A DNA stretch of 64,000 bases from Rathayibacter sp. VKM Ac-2804 (GCF_009866655.1 NZ_CP047420.1:3844001-3908000); one strand, 5' to 3'; positions 52,690 through 61,081 are shown, counted from the first letter of the stretch. Numbers and translations are program-made. Notes: generated by a model from the sequence alone, not told the origin.

Positions 52690-53727
52690 CTAGAGCTGCT
52701 GGTCGACCAGCACGCCCTCCCGGAGGTCGGGGCTGAGGGGGTCGTTCAGCTCGCCGCCGTACTGCAGCACCTCCAGCCGGTCTCCGGGCTTCGCCTGGGT
52801 GTACTCGAACGACCTGTCACCGTCCTTGTTCGAGCTGCCGTCCTGCCCGTCGGCTCTCTCGCCCTGGATCTCCCCGCGGTACTGCCCATCGATGCGGACG
52901 ACGATCCGCTTGTTCGCATCGGTGAACTCAGAGGGGACGCGTACGACAGCGCGTCCGTTCTCGAACGACGCGGTCACCGGCGGCTTCTCACCCACCTTCT
53001 GGTCGAGGAGCTTCACCTTCCGGAACTCCGAACCGATCCCGTCGCCCAGATCTCCGCCGTACTCCCAGGCCTCCAGCCGCTCCCCGCGCGCGACCCCGCG
53101 CAGCGAGAACATCTTGTTCGTGCCCTCGTCCCACCGGATCACGCCGTCGTACGCCGTGTTCCCCATGATCTGAGTGATGGGTCGCCCGTCGGCGAAGAAC
53201 ACGATCCGCCTCCTCGCGGAGAGGTACTCCGCGGGCACGCCCACCACCGCTCGGCCGTCCACGAACGACGCCTGCACGCCCGGCAGGTCGATCCGCTTGC
53301 GGAGGAAGTGAGCGTCGTCGGCCGGGTCGGCCAGCGTTCCCAGGTACTCGGAGACCTGCACACGAGCCCCGGGCTTCGCGATCTCGAAGCGGTACTTCGC
53401 CTCGTCGTCCTGGATCACCGTGCTCACCGCCCCTCGGGCCTGACCGGCGAAGATCTGCCCGACCACCTCCCCGTCGGCGAGCACCACGTAACGGGTCCAC
53501 GCAGTGACCAGGGTGTCGGGCACCGTGACCGCGACCTCGCCGTCCTCGAAGTACGCGGTCACACCGGAGCTCTCCATCGGCCCGTAGGGCACTGCCTCGT
53601 CCGAAGGCGCACTCTGCGACGCGCCGACGTCGCCGGACAGCGGCGCCGCCAGGGCCGGCGTCGCCGTCAGCAGGCCAAACAGGGTCGTCGCGGCCACGCA
53701 GGCCGCCACAGTACGGGTGTTTCTCAT
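52690..53727 (-). CDS. Secreted protein with three copies of the unrecognised domain
   Basis: A 345-residue exported protein with signal MRNTRTVAACVAATTLFGLL and cleavage near ALA-AP. Three domains start near residues 55, 150 and 247. The third reads VTASFENGRAVVRVPSEF, later PGDRLEVLQYGGEL, and ends LVDQQL. The second and third are joined by LLDQKVGEKPP, almost the same as LFDQQVGEKPG in the four-domain protein, which points to recent domain shuffling. Function unknown. Confidence 0.85.
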   Translation of the reverse strand: MRNTRTVAACVAATTLFGLLTATPALAAPLSGDVGASQSAPSDEAVPYGPMESSGVTAYFEDGEVAVTVPDTLVTAWTRYVVLADGEVVGQIFAGQARGAVSTVIQDDEAKYRFEIAKPGARVQVSEYLGTLADPADDAHFLRKRIDLPGVQASFVDGRAVVGVPAEYLSARRRIVFFADGRPITQIMGNTAYDGVIRWDEGTNKMFSLRGVARGERLEAWEYGGDLGDGIGSEFRKVKLLDQKVGEKPPVTASFENGRAVVRVPSEFTDANKRIVVRIDGQYRGEIQGERADGQDGSSNKDGDRSFEYTQAKPGDRLEVLQYGGELNDPLSPDLREGVLVDQQL

Positions 53728-54000
53728 CGGGTTCCCTTTCCTCGATGCGACCAGCAGCGAAGGAGCGGCGCGTCTCGGAACGGCCGCAGCTGGTCGCGAC
53801 GAGACATCCTCACCTGGTTGTCTCGACGATCAGCCGGTCGTGGCGCGCCGTGCACGCTCCGCCGCTGGAAGGAGTCGGTCGTCCGGCCGACGGCCGCCGC
53901 GCCAGACAGTCGCTCACAGTCGCCGCACATATCGCTGAGTATCGTTCGGAGCGACACGGTCGTTCGGAACGGCACACTCGGAAGACATACGGAGGTCACC

Positions 54001-54537
54001 ATGAAGAACCAGTCCTCGACCGGCGCGTTCGGCGCCGGCAACCCCATCGACGGCATCTGGCAGGCGATGGAGCAGGCCCGCGCCGGCTTCGAGAAGCGCA
54101 CCGGCAGCCGCGTCGGCCGCGGCGACGTCCGCGCCGCCGTCCTCGCACTCCTCGCCGAGCAGCCGATGCACGGCTACCAGATCATCCACGAGATCGAGGA
54201 GCGCAGCGGCGGCAGCTGGAAGCCGAGCCCCGGCTCCGTCTACCCGACCCTGCAGCTGCTCGCCGACGAGGGCCTGATCGCCGCCGACGAGTCCAACGGC
54301 CGCAAGACCTACAGCCTCACCGACTCCGGTCGCGCGCAGGTCGCCGCCTCGGGCACCGACGCCCCCTGGTCCGAGTCCGACCAGGTCGACTTCGGCGCAC
54401 TGCCGAAGGCGGGCGTCGCACTCGCCCAGGCCGCCGCGCAGGTCGGCCGCTCGGGCACCCCGGCTCAGATCCGGCAGGCCGTCTCCGAACTCGAGGACGT
54501 GCGCCGACGCCTGTACGCGATCCTCGCGCAGGACTGA
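54001..54537 (+). CDS. PadR-family transcriptional regulator
   Basis: A 178-residue regulator with a winged helix in the middle: VRAAVLALLAEQPMHGYQII, then PSPGSVYPTLQLLADEGLI and GRKTYSLTDSG, which are classic PadR motifs. The roughly 35-residue N-terminal extension is unusual and glycine/aromatic-rich. It stands divergent from the secreted-protein genes and 5 bases before the ABC1-kinase gene, so it may control either. The upstream TATCGCTGAGTATCG repeat near 53930 is a possible operator. Confidence 0.9.
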   Translation: MKNQSSTGAFGAGNPIDGIWQAMEQARAGFEKRTGSRVGRGDVRAAVLALLAEQPMHGYQIIHEIEERSGGSWKPSPGSVYPTLQLLADEGLIAADESNGRKTYSLTDSGRAQVAASGTDAPWSESDQVDFGALPKAGVALAQAAAQVGRSGTPAQIRQAVSELEDVRRRLYAILAQD

Positions 54538-54542
54538 CCCGG

Positions 54543-56249
54543 GTGGCGCCGGTCCGCCCGGGTCTGACCGACCCGGGCCGCCGAGCCCGCAGCGACCAGC
54601 GTCGCTACCGCCGCATTCTGCGGTTCGCCTCCTGGCACCTCGCGGTGACCTGGTTCTTCGATCTGCTGCTGCCCCGCATCGGGCTGACGGCGGTCGCGCT
54701 GCGCACCCGCCCGCAGCGGATGCGGCGCTTCGCGCGCAGCTTCCACGTCCTGGCCGTCGACCTCGGCGGTCTGATGATCAAGGTGGGCCAGTTCATGTCG
54801 TCGCGCCTGGACGTCCTGCCGCCCGAGATCACCCGCGAGCTGGAGGGCCTCCAGGACGAGGTGCCTCCGGTGCCGTTCCCCCGGATCCGGGCCCTCGCCG
54901 AGTCCGAGCTGGGGACGACGCTCGCACGCGCCTACGCGGACGTCGACGAGACGCCCGTCGCCGCCGCCTCGCTCGGCCAGGCGCACCGCGCCCGGCTCTC
55001 CCCGGTGGACGCCGCCGACTCCGGGCACGAGAACGCCATCGTCAAGGTCCAGCGGCCCGGCATCGACGAGATCGTCGAGGTCGACCTCGCGGCGCTCCGG
55101 CGCATCGGCGGCTGGCTGACCCACGTGCGCCTCGTCTCCGACCGCGTCGACGCGCCCGCGCTGGTCGAGGAGTTCGCGGTCACGAGCCTCGAGGAGATCG
55201 ACTACCTGCGCGAGGCGGCCAACTCGGTGCGCTTCGCCGCCGACTTCGCCGGCGATCCCCGCGTCGCCGTCCCGGACGTGATCTGGGAGCGCTCGACCCG
55301 CAAGGTGCTCACCCTGCAGGACGTCACCGCGATCAAGATCACCGACGCCGAGGGTCTCGCCGCCGCCGGGATCGATCCGCGCGACGTCGCCCCGGTGTTC
55401 GCCGCGGTCATGTTCGACCAGCTCTTCACCAACGGCTGGTTCCACGCCGACCCGCACCCGGGCAACGTCTTCGTGACGCCGACCCCCGGCGGCGAGCTGC
55501 CCTGGCGGCTGACCTTCATCGACTTCGGGATGATGGGCGAGGTGCCGCCGTCGACGAGGGCGGGACTGCGCGCGATGCTGATCGCCGCCGCCTCGCGCGA
55601 CGGCAAGGGCCTCGTCGACGCGGCGCGCAACGTAGGGGTGCTGCTCCCCTCGGCCGACTCCCGCGAGCTCGAGCGCGCGATGACGCAGCTCTTCGCGCGC
55701 TTCGGCGGCATGGGCTTCGCCGAGCTGCGCGAGGTCGACCCGCGCGAGTTCCGCGACTTCGCGATCCAGTTCGGCGACGTGGTGCGCTCGCTGCCGTTCC
55801 AGCTGCCCGAGAACTTCCTGCTCATCATCCGGGCGATGTCGCTGACGTCGGGGGTGTGCAGCGCGCTCGATCCGGCGTTCAACCTCTGGGACTCGGTCGA
55901 GCCCTACGCGCAGCAGCTGATCCGGGAGGAGCGCGGCAACGTCGCGCAGGACGTGGGCCGGCAGGCGCTCGACACGCTCGGGCTCCTCGTGCGCCTGCCG
56001 CGGCGCCTGGACGAGCTGGCGACGACCCTCGAGGACGGGACGCTCGCGGTCACCGTGCCGACGGTAGAGCGCCGGCTGAACCGGCTCGAGGGGACGGTCC
56101 GGAGGATCGTCTCGGCGGTGCTCTTCGCCGGGCTGCTCATCGCGGGTGCGGTCGTCCGGGCCGACGACACCGTGTTCGGCACGGTGCTGATGGCGGTCTC
56201 CGCGCTGCCGCTGCTGCACGCGCTGTTCTCGCGCTCGCGCCTGCTCTGA
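54543..56249 (+). CDS. ABC1/UbiB (AarF) atypical kinase-like membrane protein
   Basis: A 568-residue protein starting at GTG 54543, 5 bases after the PadR stop. It carries the ABC1 signatures KVGQFMSSRLD, the Ala-rich loop AAASLGQAH, VKVQRPG (Lys), FHADPHPGNVF and FIDFGMMG (Asp). Two transmembrane helices close the C-terminus. UbiB-type proteins support synthesis or transport of isoprenoid lipids such as quinones through an unusual ATPase. In an actinobacterium that uses menaquinone the lipid target is unknown. PadR may control it, as they form one transcript. Confidence 0.9.
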   Translation: MAPVRPGLTDPGRRARSDQRRYRRILRFASWHLAVTWFFDLLLPRIGLTAVALRTRPQRMRRFARSFHVLAVDLGGLMIKVGQFMSSRLDVLPPEITRELEGLQDEVPPVPFPRIRALAESELGTTLARAYADVDETPVAAASLGQAHRARLSPVDAADSGHENAIVKVQRPGIDEIVEVDLAALRRIGGWLTHVRLVSDRVDAPALVEEFAVTSLEEIDYLREAANSVRFAADFAGDPRVAVPDVIWERSTRKVLTLQDVTAIKITDAEGLAAAGIDPRDVAPVFAAVMFDQLFTNGWFHADPHPGNVFVTPTPGGELPWRLTFIDFGMMGEVPPSTRAGLRAMLIAAASRDGKGLVDAARNVGVLLPSADSRELERAMTQLFARFGGMGFAELREVDPREFRDFAIQFGDVVRSLPFQLPENFLLIIRAMSLTSGVCSALDPAFNLWDSVEPYAQQLIREERGNVAQDVGRQALDTLGLLVRLPRRLDELATTLEDGTLAVTVPTVERRLNRLEGTVRRIVSAVLFAGLLIAGAVVRADDTVFGTVLMAVSALPLLHALFSRSRLL

Positions 56250-56387
56250 GGCACGCCCGCGACGGACCGGTTCCCGCCACATGGTCGGACTGCGCCGATT
56301 TGTGGAGGCCCGCTCGGACGAGGTCCACGGTGGGATCACGGTCGTTCACCGACGAACGCCCGACCAGGTCCGAGGAAGGGAGTCGTG

Positions 56388-56432
56388 ATGATCTTCGCAT
56401 TGATCGCCTATCTGATCTCGATCTTCGAGTGA
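56388..56432 (+). CDS. Putative hydrophobic micropeptide (14 aa)
   Basis: The frame encodes MIFALIAYLISIFE after GAGGAAGGGAG. Every residue between the start and the final Glu is hydrophobic or small, so it would insert in or lie on the membrane. A 12-bp hairpin (one mismatch) begins 14 bases after the stop. GTG 56385 in the same frame is an alternative start. Function unknown; a membrane micropeptide or leader are options. Confidence 0.45.
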   Translation: MIFALIAYLISIFE

Positions 56433-56445
56433 CCCGCCCGAGCGA

Positions 56446-56474
56446 TCGCGGCCACCCGCCCAGGGTGACCGCGA
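56446..56474 (+). terminator. Hairpin after the 14-codon frame
   Basis: TCGCGGCCACCC (56446-56457) pairs with 56463-56474 apart from one mismatch, around a 5-nt loop. It could terminate the micropeptide transcript or the converging secreted-protein transcript. Confidence 0.5.
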
Positions 56475-56555
56475 CCGGCCCGGCGTCCTCGCTGCAGTGC
56501 CGCAGCGCGCGACCCCCGCACGCCCTGCGACGGCGGGTCCAGGGACGAGCCGGGG

Positions 56556-57011
56556 TCAGTTGCCCCGCAGCTCCTCCTCGAGCAGCGGGTACCTCGCGGA
56601 CCTCGACCCGATCGGTTCGCCAGGACGACCGCCGATCACCGAGACCTCGAGGCGGTCGCCCGCCTTCGCCGGTCCCATCCGGAGGAAGACCCGGTCGCCG
56701 ATCGACCACCGGCTCGCGTAGTAGGCCGAGCCCGAGTAGGTCTCGCCGACGTACCGGTCGTTCACCAGCACGACGATCCGCGTCCTCGACCGGAGGAGTC
56801 CGGCGGACAGGTCGATCACCACGTCGCCGCCCTCCAGGTGAGCGTGGATCGAGTCGTCGACGTGCGACACGGACCCGCCCACGGGCGCGAGGTACGGATC
56901 CTGGGGCGTCGCTCCGGCGCCGGCCGCAGCAGCGGTCGCCGGTGTCGCGGACGCGAGGCCGAGGAGCGCTGAGGCGATCACGCCGATCGTCACGGTGCGC
57001 AGGAGCATCAT
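56556..57011 (-). CDS. Secreted single-domain member of the unrecognised domain family
   Basis: A 151-residue exported protein. The signal (MMLLRTVTIGVIASALLGLA, cleavage near ATA-AA) is followed by a short linker and one domain: IHAHLEGGDVVIDLSAGLLR, RIVVLVNDRYVGETY, then AGDRLEVSVIGG and a C-terminus YPLLEEELRGN. The strand order matches the domains in the genes at 49321-53727. AAAGG precedes tandem ATGs. It is the simplest form of the family and could show the ancestral unit. Confidence 0.8.
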   Translation of the reverse strand: MMLLRTVTIGVIASALLGLASATPATAAAAGAGATPQDPYLAPVGGSVSHVDDSIHAHLEGGDVVIDLSAGLLRSRTRIVVLVNDRYVGETYSGSAYYASRWSIGDRVFLRMGPAKAGDRLEVSVIGGRPGEPIGSRSARYPLLEEELRGN

Positions 57012-57304
57012 CGGGGAGCCTTTCCGTCGGACCCCTCGGATCGAGCGCAGAGGTCGAGACCAGCGCGCGTCGGCGTCGCCGAGAGGGGTGGTCGCCCATC
57101 CTGCAGGAGGGGGCCGAGCAGAGCGTCATCGCTGTCACGGATGAGCACGAATGGCACGGATCCGAGCCCCGAACCGCGCCGGAACCGACCGATCGCGCCG
57201 CCTCGCACCGCGAGCGCCACGGAGTCGAACGCGCTTCCGCCGTCGGCGACAGTGGCGGCGGTCTCAGCGACCGACCCCACTCCGACACCACGAAAGGACA
57301 CGCC

Positions 57305-57358
57305 ATGATCCCCAACGCGCTCGTCGCGATCTTCATCGCCTTCTTCGGCTCGCGCTAG
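57305..57358 (+). CDS. Putative hydrophobic micropeptide (17 aa)
   Basis: The frame encodes MIPNALVAIFIAFFGSR. GAAAGGA ends 7 bases before the ATG. The middle is a run of aliphatic and Phe residues, with a C-terminal Arg, so membrane association is likely. A perfect 16-bp hairpin begins 23 bases after the stop, as expected of a complete small transcription unit. The 293-base stretch 57012-57304 before it contains no larger gene. Compare the peptide at 56388. Function unknown. Confidence 0.5.
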   Translation: MIPNALVAIFIAFFGSR

Positions 57359-57381
57359 CGGACCGCCGACTCCAGCTCGCC

Positions 57382-57423
57382 GGCGGGAGGAGGCGGGCCG
57401 TCCGTTCCCCGCCTCCTCCCGCC
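57382..57423. terminator. Perfect 16-bp hairpin after the 17-codon frame
   Basis: GGCGGGAGGAGGCGGG (57382-57397) pairs exactly with 57408-57423 around a 10-nt loop. It separates the micropeptide from the converging quinone-reductase gene and may terminate both. Confidence 0.7.
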
Positions 57424-57467
57424 GTCGCACTCGCGCGCGCCACCCCCGGGCAGCGACAGGTCCGCGC

Positions 57468-58397
57468 TCACGGCAGGACGATCACCTTCCCGGTGATCCG
57501 GCCGGCGGCCGCCTCGGCATGGATCGCCGGCAGCTCGGCCAGCGGCACCCGGCGGGTGACCTCGACGGCCAGGGCGCCGGCGTCGACGAGCGCGACGAGC
57601 TCCGCGAGCCGGTCGCGGTTCGGGAGCACGAACACCGTCGCCGCGCGCACGCCGCGACTCTCGTCGCCGGGGGTGGTCAGGAACGCGGTCGTGCTGACGA
57701 CGACTCCCCCGTCGCGCACCGCCGCGACGTACGCCGCGAACCGGTCCGGCTCGAGCGGCGCCAGGTTGAGCAGCACGTCGACCTGCTCGCCGAGGGCTCC
57801 GAGCACGTCGGTCGTCGTGTGATCGACGACCTCGTCGGCTCCCGCGGCACGGACGGCAGCGCTGCTGCGCGGACTCGCCGTCGCGACCACGCGCACGCCG
57901 GCGCGCTTCGCGAGCTGCACGGCGTACTTCCCGACCACCCCGCCCGCGCCGACGATCAGCACCCGCTGACCGGCCTCGAGCCGGCCGTCGTCGAACAGCG
58001 CCTGCCACGCGGTCAGCGCGACCGACGGCAGCGCGGCCGCGTCGGGCAGCGGGATGCTCCTCGGAGCGGCGACGACCGCGTCGGCCGGCGCCAGGACAAG
58101 GCCGGCGGCTCCACCGTCGCGCTCCATCGGCAGGAACGCGACGACCGGATCACCCACCGCGACCCCCTCGACCCCGTCGCCGACCGCGTCGACCGTGCCG
58201 GAGACGTCGTACCCCGGCACGTGCGGGAGCTCGACCGGGATCGGCAGGACGCCGCCGCGCATGCCGGCGTCGGCGACGTTGAAGGCCGAGGCTGCGACCC
58301 GGAGCCGCACCTGCCCGGCGCCGGGAACCGGGACCGGGATCTCCTCCTGGACGAGGACCTCGGGTCCGCCCACCTCATGGAATCGCACTGCCTGCAT
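57468..58397 (-). CDS. NADPH:quinone reductase-like zinc-independent MDR oxidoreductase
   Basis: A 309-residue medium-chain reductase with GYDVSGTVDAVG near residue 64 and the cofactor motif VGAGGVVGKYAVQLAK near 145. It lacks the structural zinc cysteines, so it belongs with quinone oxidoreductases. Two ATGs lie six bases apart; the second (58397) has CGGAG at the better distance. It is divergent from a MarR gene with two identical operators between them, so it is probably induced by an electrophile or quinone that MarR senses. Confidence 0.88.
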   Translation of the reverse strand: MQAVRFHEVGGPEVLVQEEIPVPVPGAGQVRLRVAASAFNVADAGMRGGVLPIPVELPHVPGYDVSGTVDAVGDGVEGVAVGDPVVAFLPMERDGGAAGLVLAPADAVVAAPRSIPLPDAAALPSVALTAWQALFDDGRLEAGQRVLIVGAGGVVGKYAVQLAKRAGVRVVATASPRSSAAVRAAGADEVVDHTTTDVLGALGEQVDVLLNLAPLEPDRFAAYVAAVRDGGVVVSTTAFLTTPGDESRGVRAATVFVLPNRDRLAELVALVDAGALAVEVTRRVPLAELPAIHAEAAAGRITGKVIVLP

Positions 58398-58417
58398 GAT
58401 CATCTCCGTTCCTCATT

Positions 58418-58471
58418 TGCTTCCAATTCGAAGCACTGAGTCGACGCTAACACTGCTTCCAATTCGAAGCA
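58418..58471. promoter_or_regulatory. Twin 18-bp MarR operators (TGCTTC-N6-GAAGCA)
   Basis: Identical sites TGCTTCCAATTCGAAGCA occur at 58418-58435 and 58454-58471, 36 bases apart, in the 91-base divergent region. One is close to each gene, which fits dual control and autoregulation by the adjacent MarR protein. Confidence 0.85.
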
Positions 58472-58488
58472 AGACTAGGATCGACGAC

Positions 58489-59016
58489 ATGACGGACGCC
58501 GCCCTCACCCCGACTCAGCTCTCGGCCTACCTGGCCTTCACCGAGGTCGGCAGCCTGCTGCGCCCGGCGGTCGAGCAGCAGCTGCGCGAGGCCGGCGACC
58601 TGAGCTACCTCCAGTTCCAGCTGCTGGCGCGCCTGGGCGACGCCCCGGACGGACGACAGCGGATGACCGACCTCGCGGACGGCGTCGCGCACAGCCGCAG
58701 CGGCCTCACCTACCAGGCGCAGCTGCTCGAGCAGCGGGGGCTCGTCACCCGCTCGCCGTCACCGGACGACGAGCGCAGCACCGTCGTCGCGCTGACCGCC
58801 GCGGGGCGGGAGATCCTCCGAGCCGTCTTCCCCGGGCACATCGCGACCGTGCACGGGCTGCTGTTCGCCCCGCTCACCGAGGCGGATGCGGGTGAGCTCG
58901 CGCGCATCCTCGGGCGGGTCGGCGAGCACCTGCGGGCGGCGCCGCCGAGGTCGGCGCGACGGCGACGGTCGAAGCCCGCGAACGGCTCCCCGCTGACCGG
59001 ACCTCGCGAGTCCTAG
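58489..59016 (+). CDS. MarR-family transcriptional regulator
   Basis: A 175-residue winged-helix protein. The core is LSYLQFQLLARLGDAPDGRQ, then MTDLADGVAHSRSGLTYQAQ and the wing TRSPSPDDERSTVVALTAAG. It is divergent from the quinone-reductase gene and most likely represses it and itself through the two 18-bp sites. The C-terminus is a basic tail (SARRRRSK). Its stop overlaps the stop of the converging SDR gene by three bases (CTAG). Confidence 0.92.
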   Translation: MTDAALTPTQLSAYLAFTEVGSLLRPAVEQQLREAGDLSYLQFQLLARLGDAPDGRQRMTDLADGVAHSRSGLTYQAQLLEQRGLVTRSPSPDDERSTVVALTAAGREILRAVFPGHIATVHGLLFAPLTEADAGELARILGRVGEHLRAAPPRSARRRRSKPANGSPLTGPRES

Positions 59017-59804
59017 AGCAGACCGGTCAGCACGCCGCCGTCGGCGCGCAGGGCCGCTCCGTTCGTGGCGGAGGCGCGCGGGCTGGCGAGGTAGGTGACG
59101 AGCGAGGCGATCTCGTCCGGCTCGAGGAAGCGCTCGACGAGGGAGGTCGCGCTGCCGCCGATGATCGCGGCGCGGAGGGCGTCCACCGGAACGCCCTGCG
59201 CGGCCGCGATGCCCTCGACGCTGCTCGCGACGCCGTCCGACCAGGTCGGGCCGCCGAGGACCGTGTTGACCGTGACCCCGGTGCCGCGGGTCAGCTTGGC
59301 CAGGCCGTTGCCGAGCGCGAGCATCCCCGCCTTGGTCACTCCGTAGTGCGTCATGTCGGCCGGGACGTTCACGCCGGACTCGCTGCTGACGAAGACGATT
59401 CGGCCCCAGCCGGCCTCGATCATCGAGTCGAGGACGTGTCGGGACAGGCGGACGCCGCTCATCACGTTCACCGTGAAGAAGCGCAGCCACTGCTCGTCGG
59501 TGATCGCCGCGAAGGGAGCGACCTCGAACAGGCCGACGTTGTTGACCAGGACGTCCACCCGGCCGAGGCGCTCCAGCAGGCGGTCCACGGACTCCGCATC
59601 GGCGAAGTCGGCGGCGAGGCCGGAGACGACGGCGCCGGGGACCTGCGCGCCGAGACTCTCGACCGCCGCACCGACACCCGCCTCGGTCCGGCCGTTCACC
59701 ACGACCTCGACACCCTCCCGCAGCAGGGCGAGCGCGATCGCCCGGCCGATGCCCTGCGTCGAACCGCTCACGAAAGCGCGCTTGCCTGTTAGTTCCAGAT
59801 CCAT
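59013..59804 (-). CDS. SDR-family oxidoreductase
   Basis: A 263-residue classical SDR: SGSTQGIGRAIAL near residue 14, NNVGLF in place of NNAG, Ser in VSSESG and a Y-G-V-T-K pair. It is divergent from a second MarR gene, with a strong inverted repeat in the shared promoter region, so it is likely induced by the ligand of that regulator. Substrate unknown. Confidence 0.9.
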   Translation of the reverse strand: MDLELTGKRAFVSGSTQGIGRAIALALLREGVEVVVNGRTEAGVGAAVESLGAQVPGAVVSGLAADFADAESVDRLLERLGRVDVLVNNVGLFEVAPFAAITDEQWLRFFTVNVMSGVRLSRHVLDSMIEAGWGRIVFVSSESGVNVPADMTHYGVTKAGMLALGNGLAKLTRGTGVTVNTVLGGPTWSDGVASSVEGIAAAQGVPVDALRAAIIGGSATSLVERFLEPDEIASLVTYLASPRASATNGAALRADGGVLTGLL

Positions 59805-59856
59805 TCCGGTCGTCTCCCTCGTCTGCCGCACGCGATTGCTTGCCTGGGAAACTGTA

Positions 59857-59888
59857 GCCGATTCACTTTCCCGGTCAAGTGAATCGGC
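59857..59888. promoter_or_regulatory. Probable MarR operator, 11-bp inverted repeat
   Basis: GCCGATTCACT (59857-59867) is mirrored exactly by AGTGAATCGGC (59878-59888) around 10 bases. It lies between the SDR and MarR genes; outer bases GTA/TAC extend it with a two-base offset. Confidence 0.8.
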
Positions 59889-59902
59889 GCTACGCTCATG
59901 AG

Positions 59903-60403
59903 GTGACCGGCCCTGATCCCGCCCCGCTGAGCGGCGACGACCTCGCAGCGTGGAGCGCGCTCGCGACCGTGCTCGAGTGGCTCCCCGCGACGCTCGACGC
60001 ACAGCTGCTGCGCGACTCCGGCCTGAGTCACTTCGAGTACGGCGTCCTCTACGCCCTGGCCGCCGCTCCGGAGCGGACCCTGCGGATGAGCGCGCTGGCG
60101 GGCTACGCGAACAGCTCGCTGTCGCGGCTGTCGCGCGCGGTCTCGCGGCTGGAGGCACGCGGCTGGGTCGAGCGGCGACCGGATCCGGGCGACGGGCGCA
60201 CGACCCTCGCGACACTGACCGCGGCCGGCGCCTCCCAGCAGGAGCAGGCGGCACCCGGCCACGAGGCCCTGGTCCGCGCCGTGGTCCTCGATCCGCTGAG
60301 TGCACGGCAGCGCCGGGAGCTGCAGGCGATCGCCTCGACCATCGCACGGGCCATCCGCCCGGACGACTCGTGGACACCGCCGGAGGGCCGCTCCTCCCGG
60401 TGA
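59903..60403 (+). CDS. MarR-family transcriptional regulator
   Basis: A 166-residue winged-helix protein: LSHFEYGVLYALAAAPERTL, SALAGYANSSLSRLSRAVSR and the wing RRPDPGDGRTTLATL. GTG 59903 is preferred because the alternative GTG 59879 lies inside the operator palindrome; neither has a strong ribosome-binding site. It probably represses itself and the divergent SDR gene. This is the second MarR/reductase pair in 3 kb. Confidence 0.88.
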   Translation: MTGPDPAPLSGDDLAAWSALATVLEWLPATLDAQLLRDSGLSHFEYGVLYALAAAPERTLRMSALAGYANSSLSRLSRAVSRLEARGWVERRPDPGDGRTTLATLTAAGASQQEQAAPGHEALVRAVVLDPLSARQRRELQAIASTIARAIRPDDSWTPPEGRSSR

Positions 60404-60494
60404 TCCGGCGAGCCGCGGCCCGGCAGTCGAGGGGGCACGGGACGTGCGGAACGGCGCCGATCGGGGGCGGCGGGCGACCGTTCCGAGCGCCGCG

Positions 60495-61055
60495 TCAGCT
60501 CACGACGATGCGGGTGAAGACGGTCGTCTCGCCGTCGGCGGCGTTCACGTAGGCGTAGCGGCGGGCGGTGGAGAAGGCGACGTGCTGGCCGACCGCGAGC
60601 CGGACGTCCGCCTCGCCCTCGCGCTCGAGCACGAGGGCGCCTGCGGTCACGAGGAGGATCTCGTGCCAGCCCTCCGGGTCGGGCTGCGCCCGGTAGCGGT
60701 CGCCGGGACCGAGCGTCCAGGTCCAGAGCTGCGCCTCGGCGCGGGCCGGGACGGACGCGAGCAGGACCGCGACGCTGGCCGCGTCGTCGCCGCGCCAGGC
60801 CACCTCGTCGATCGCGGCGGGGACGGAGCCGGGCGCGGAGACGAGGGCGGTGAAGCTGGAGCCGAGCGCGACGGCGAGCCGGTCGACGCCGGTGAGACTG
60901 ATGTTCGCCTCGCCCGCCTCGACGTTGACGATGGTGCGCCGGCTGATGCCGGAGAGCTCGGCGAGCGCCGCCTGACTCAGCCCGGCCTCCAGCCGCGACC
61001 GGCGGAGGTTGCTGCCGATGTGGGCGAGGACGGCGGCGGGCTCTGGCGTGCGCAT
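60495..61055 (-). CDS. XRE-family regulator with C-terminal cupin domain
   Basis: A 186-residue protein. Residues about 10-65 form a lambda-repressor-like helix-turn-helix (LRRSRLEAGLSQAALAELSG, then ISRRTIVNVEAG). The C-terminal half is a cupin (GWHEILLVTAGALVLEREGE). It is divergent from an EamA transporter, with only 25 bases between the start codons, all occupied by a palindrome. It very likely controls that exporter in response to a small molecule bound by the cupin. Confidence 0.9.
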   Translation of the reverse strand: MRTPEPAAVLAHIGSNLRRSRLEAGLSQAALAELSGISRRTIVNVEAGEANISLTGVDRLAVALGSSFTALVSAPGSVPAAIDEVAWRGDDAASVAVLLASVPARAEAQLWTWTLGPGDRYRAQPDPEGWHEILLVTAGALVLEREGEADVRLAVGQHVAFSTARRYAYVNAADGETTVFTRIVVS

Positions 61056-61057
61056 CG

Positions 61058-61081
61058 TTCTGCACTCTATAGTGTGCAGAA
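61058..61081. promoter_or_regulatory. 24-bp palindrome filling the XRE-cupin/EamA intergenic region
   Basis: TTCTGCAC and GTGCAGAA are exact mirror halves around TCTATAGT. The centre contains TATAGT, a minus-10-like word. The last base is the A of the EamA ATG, so transcripts in at least one direction must be nearly leaderless. Confidence 0.75.

Noticed and set aside
59879..59902. Longer start (GTG 59879) for the second MarR protein
   Set aside because: The codon lies inside the operator palindrome, which is a poor place for a translation start; GTG 59903 is adequate.
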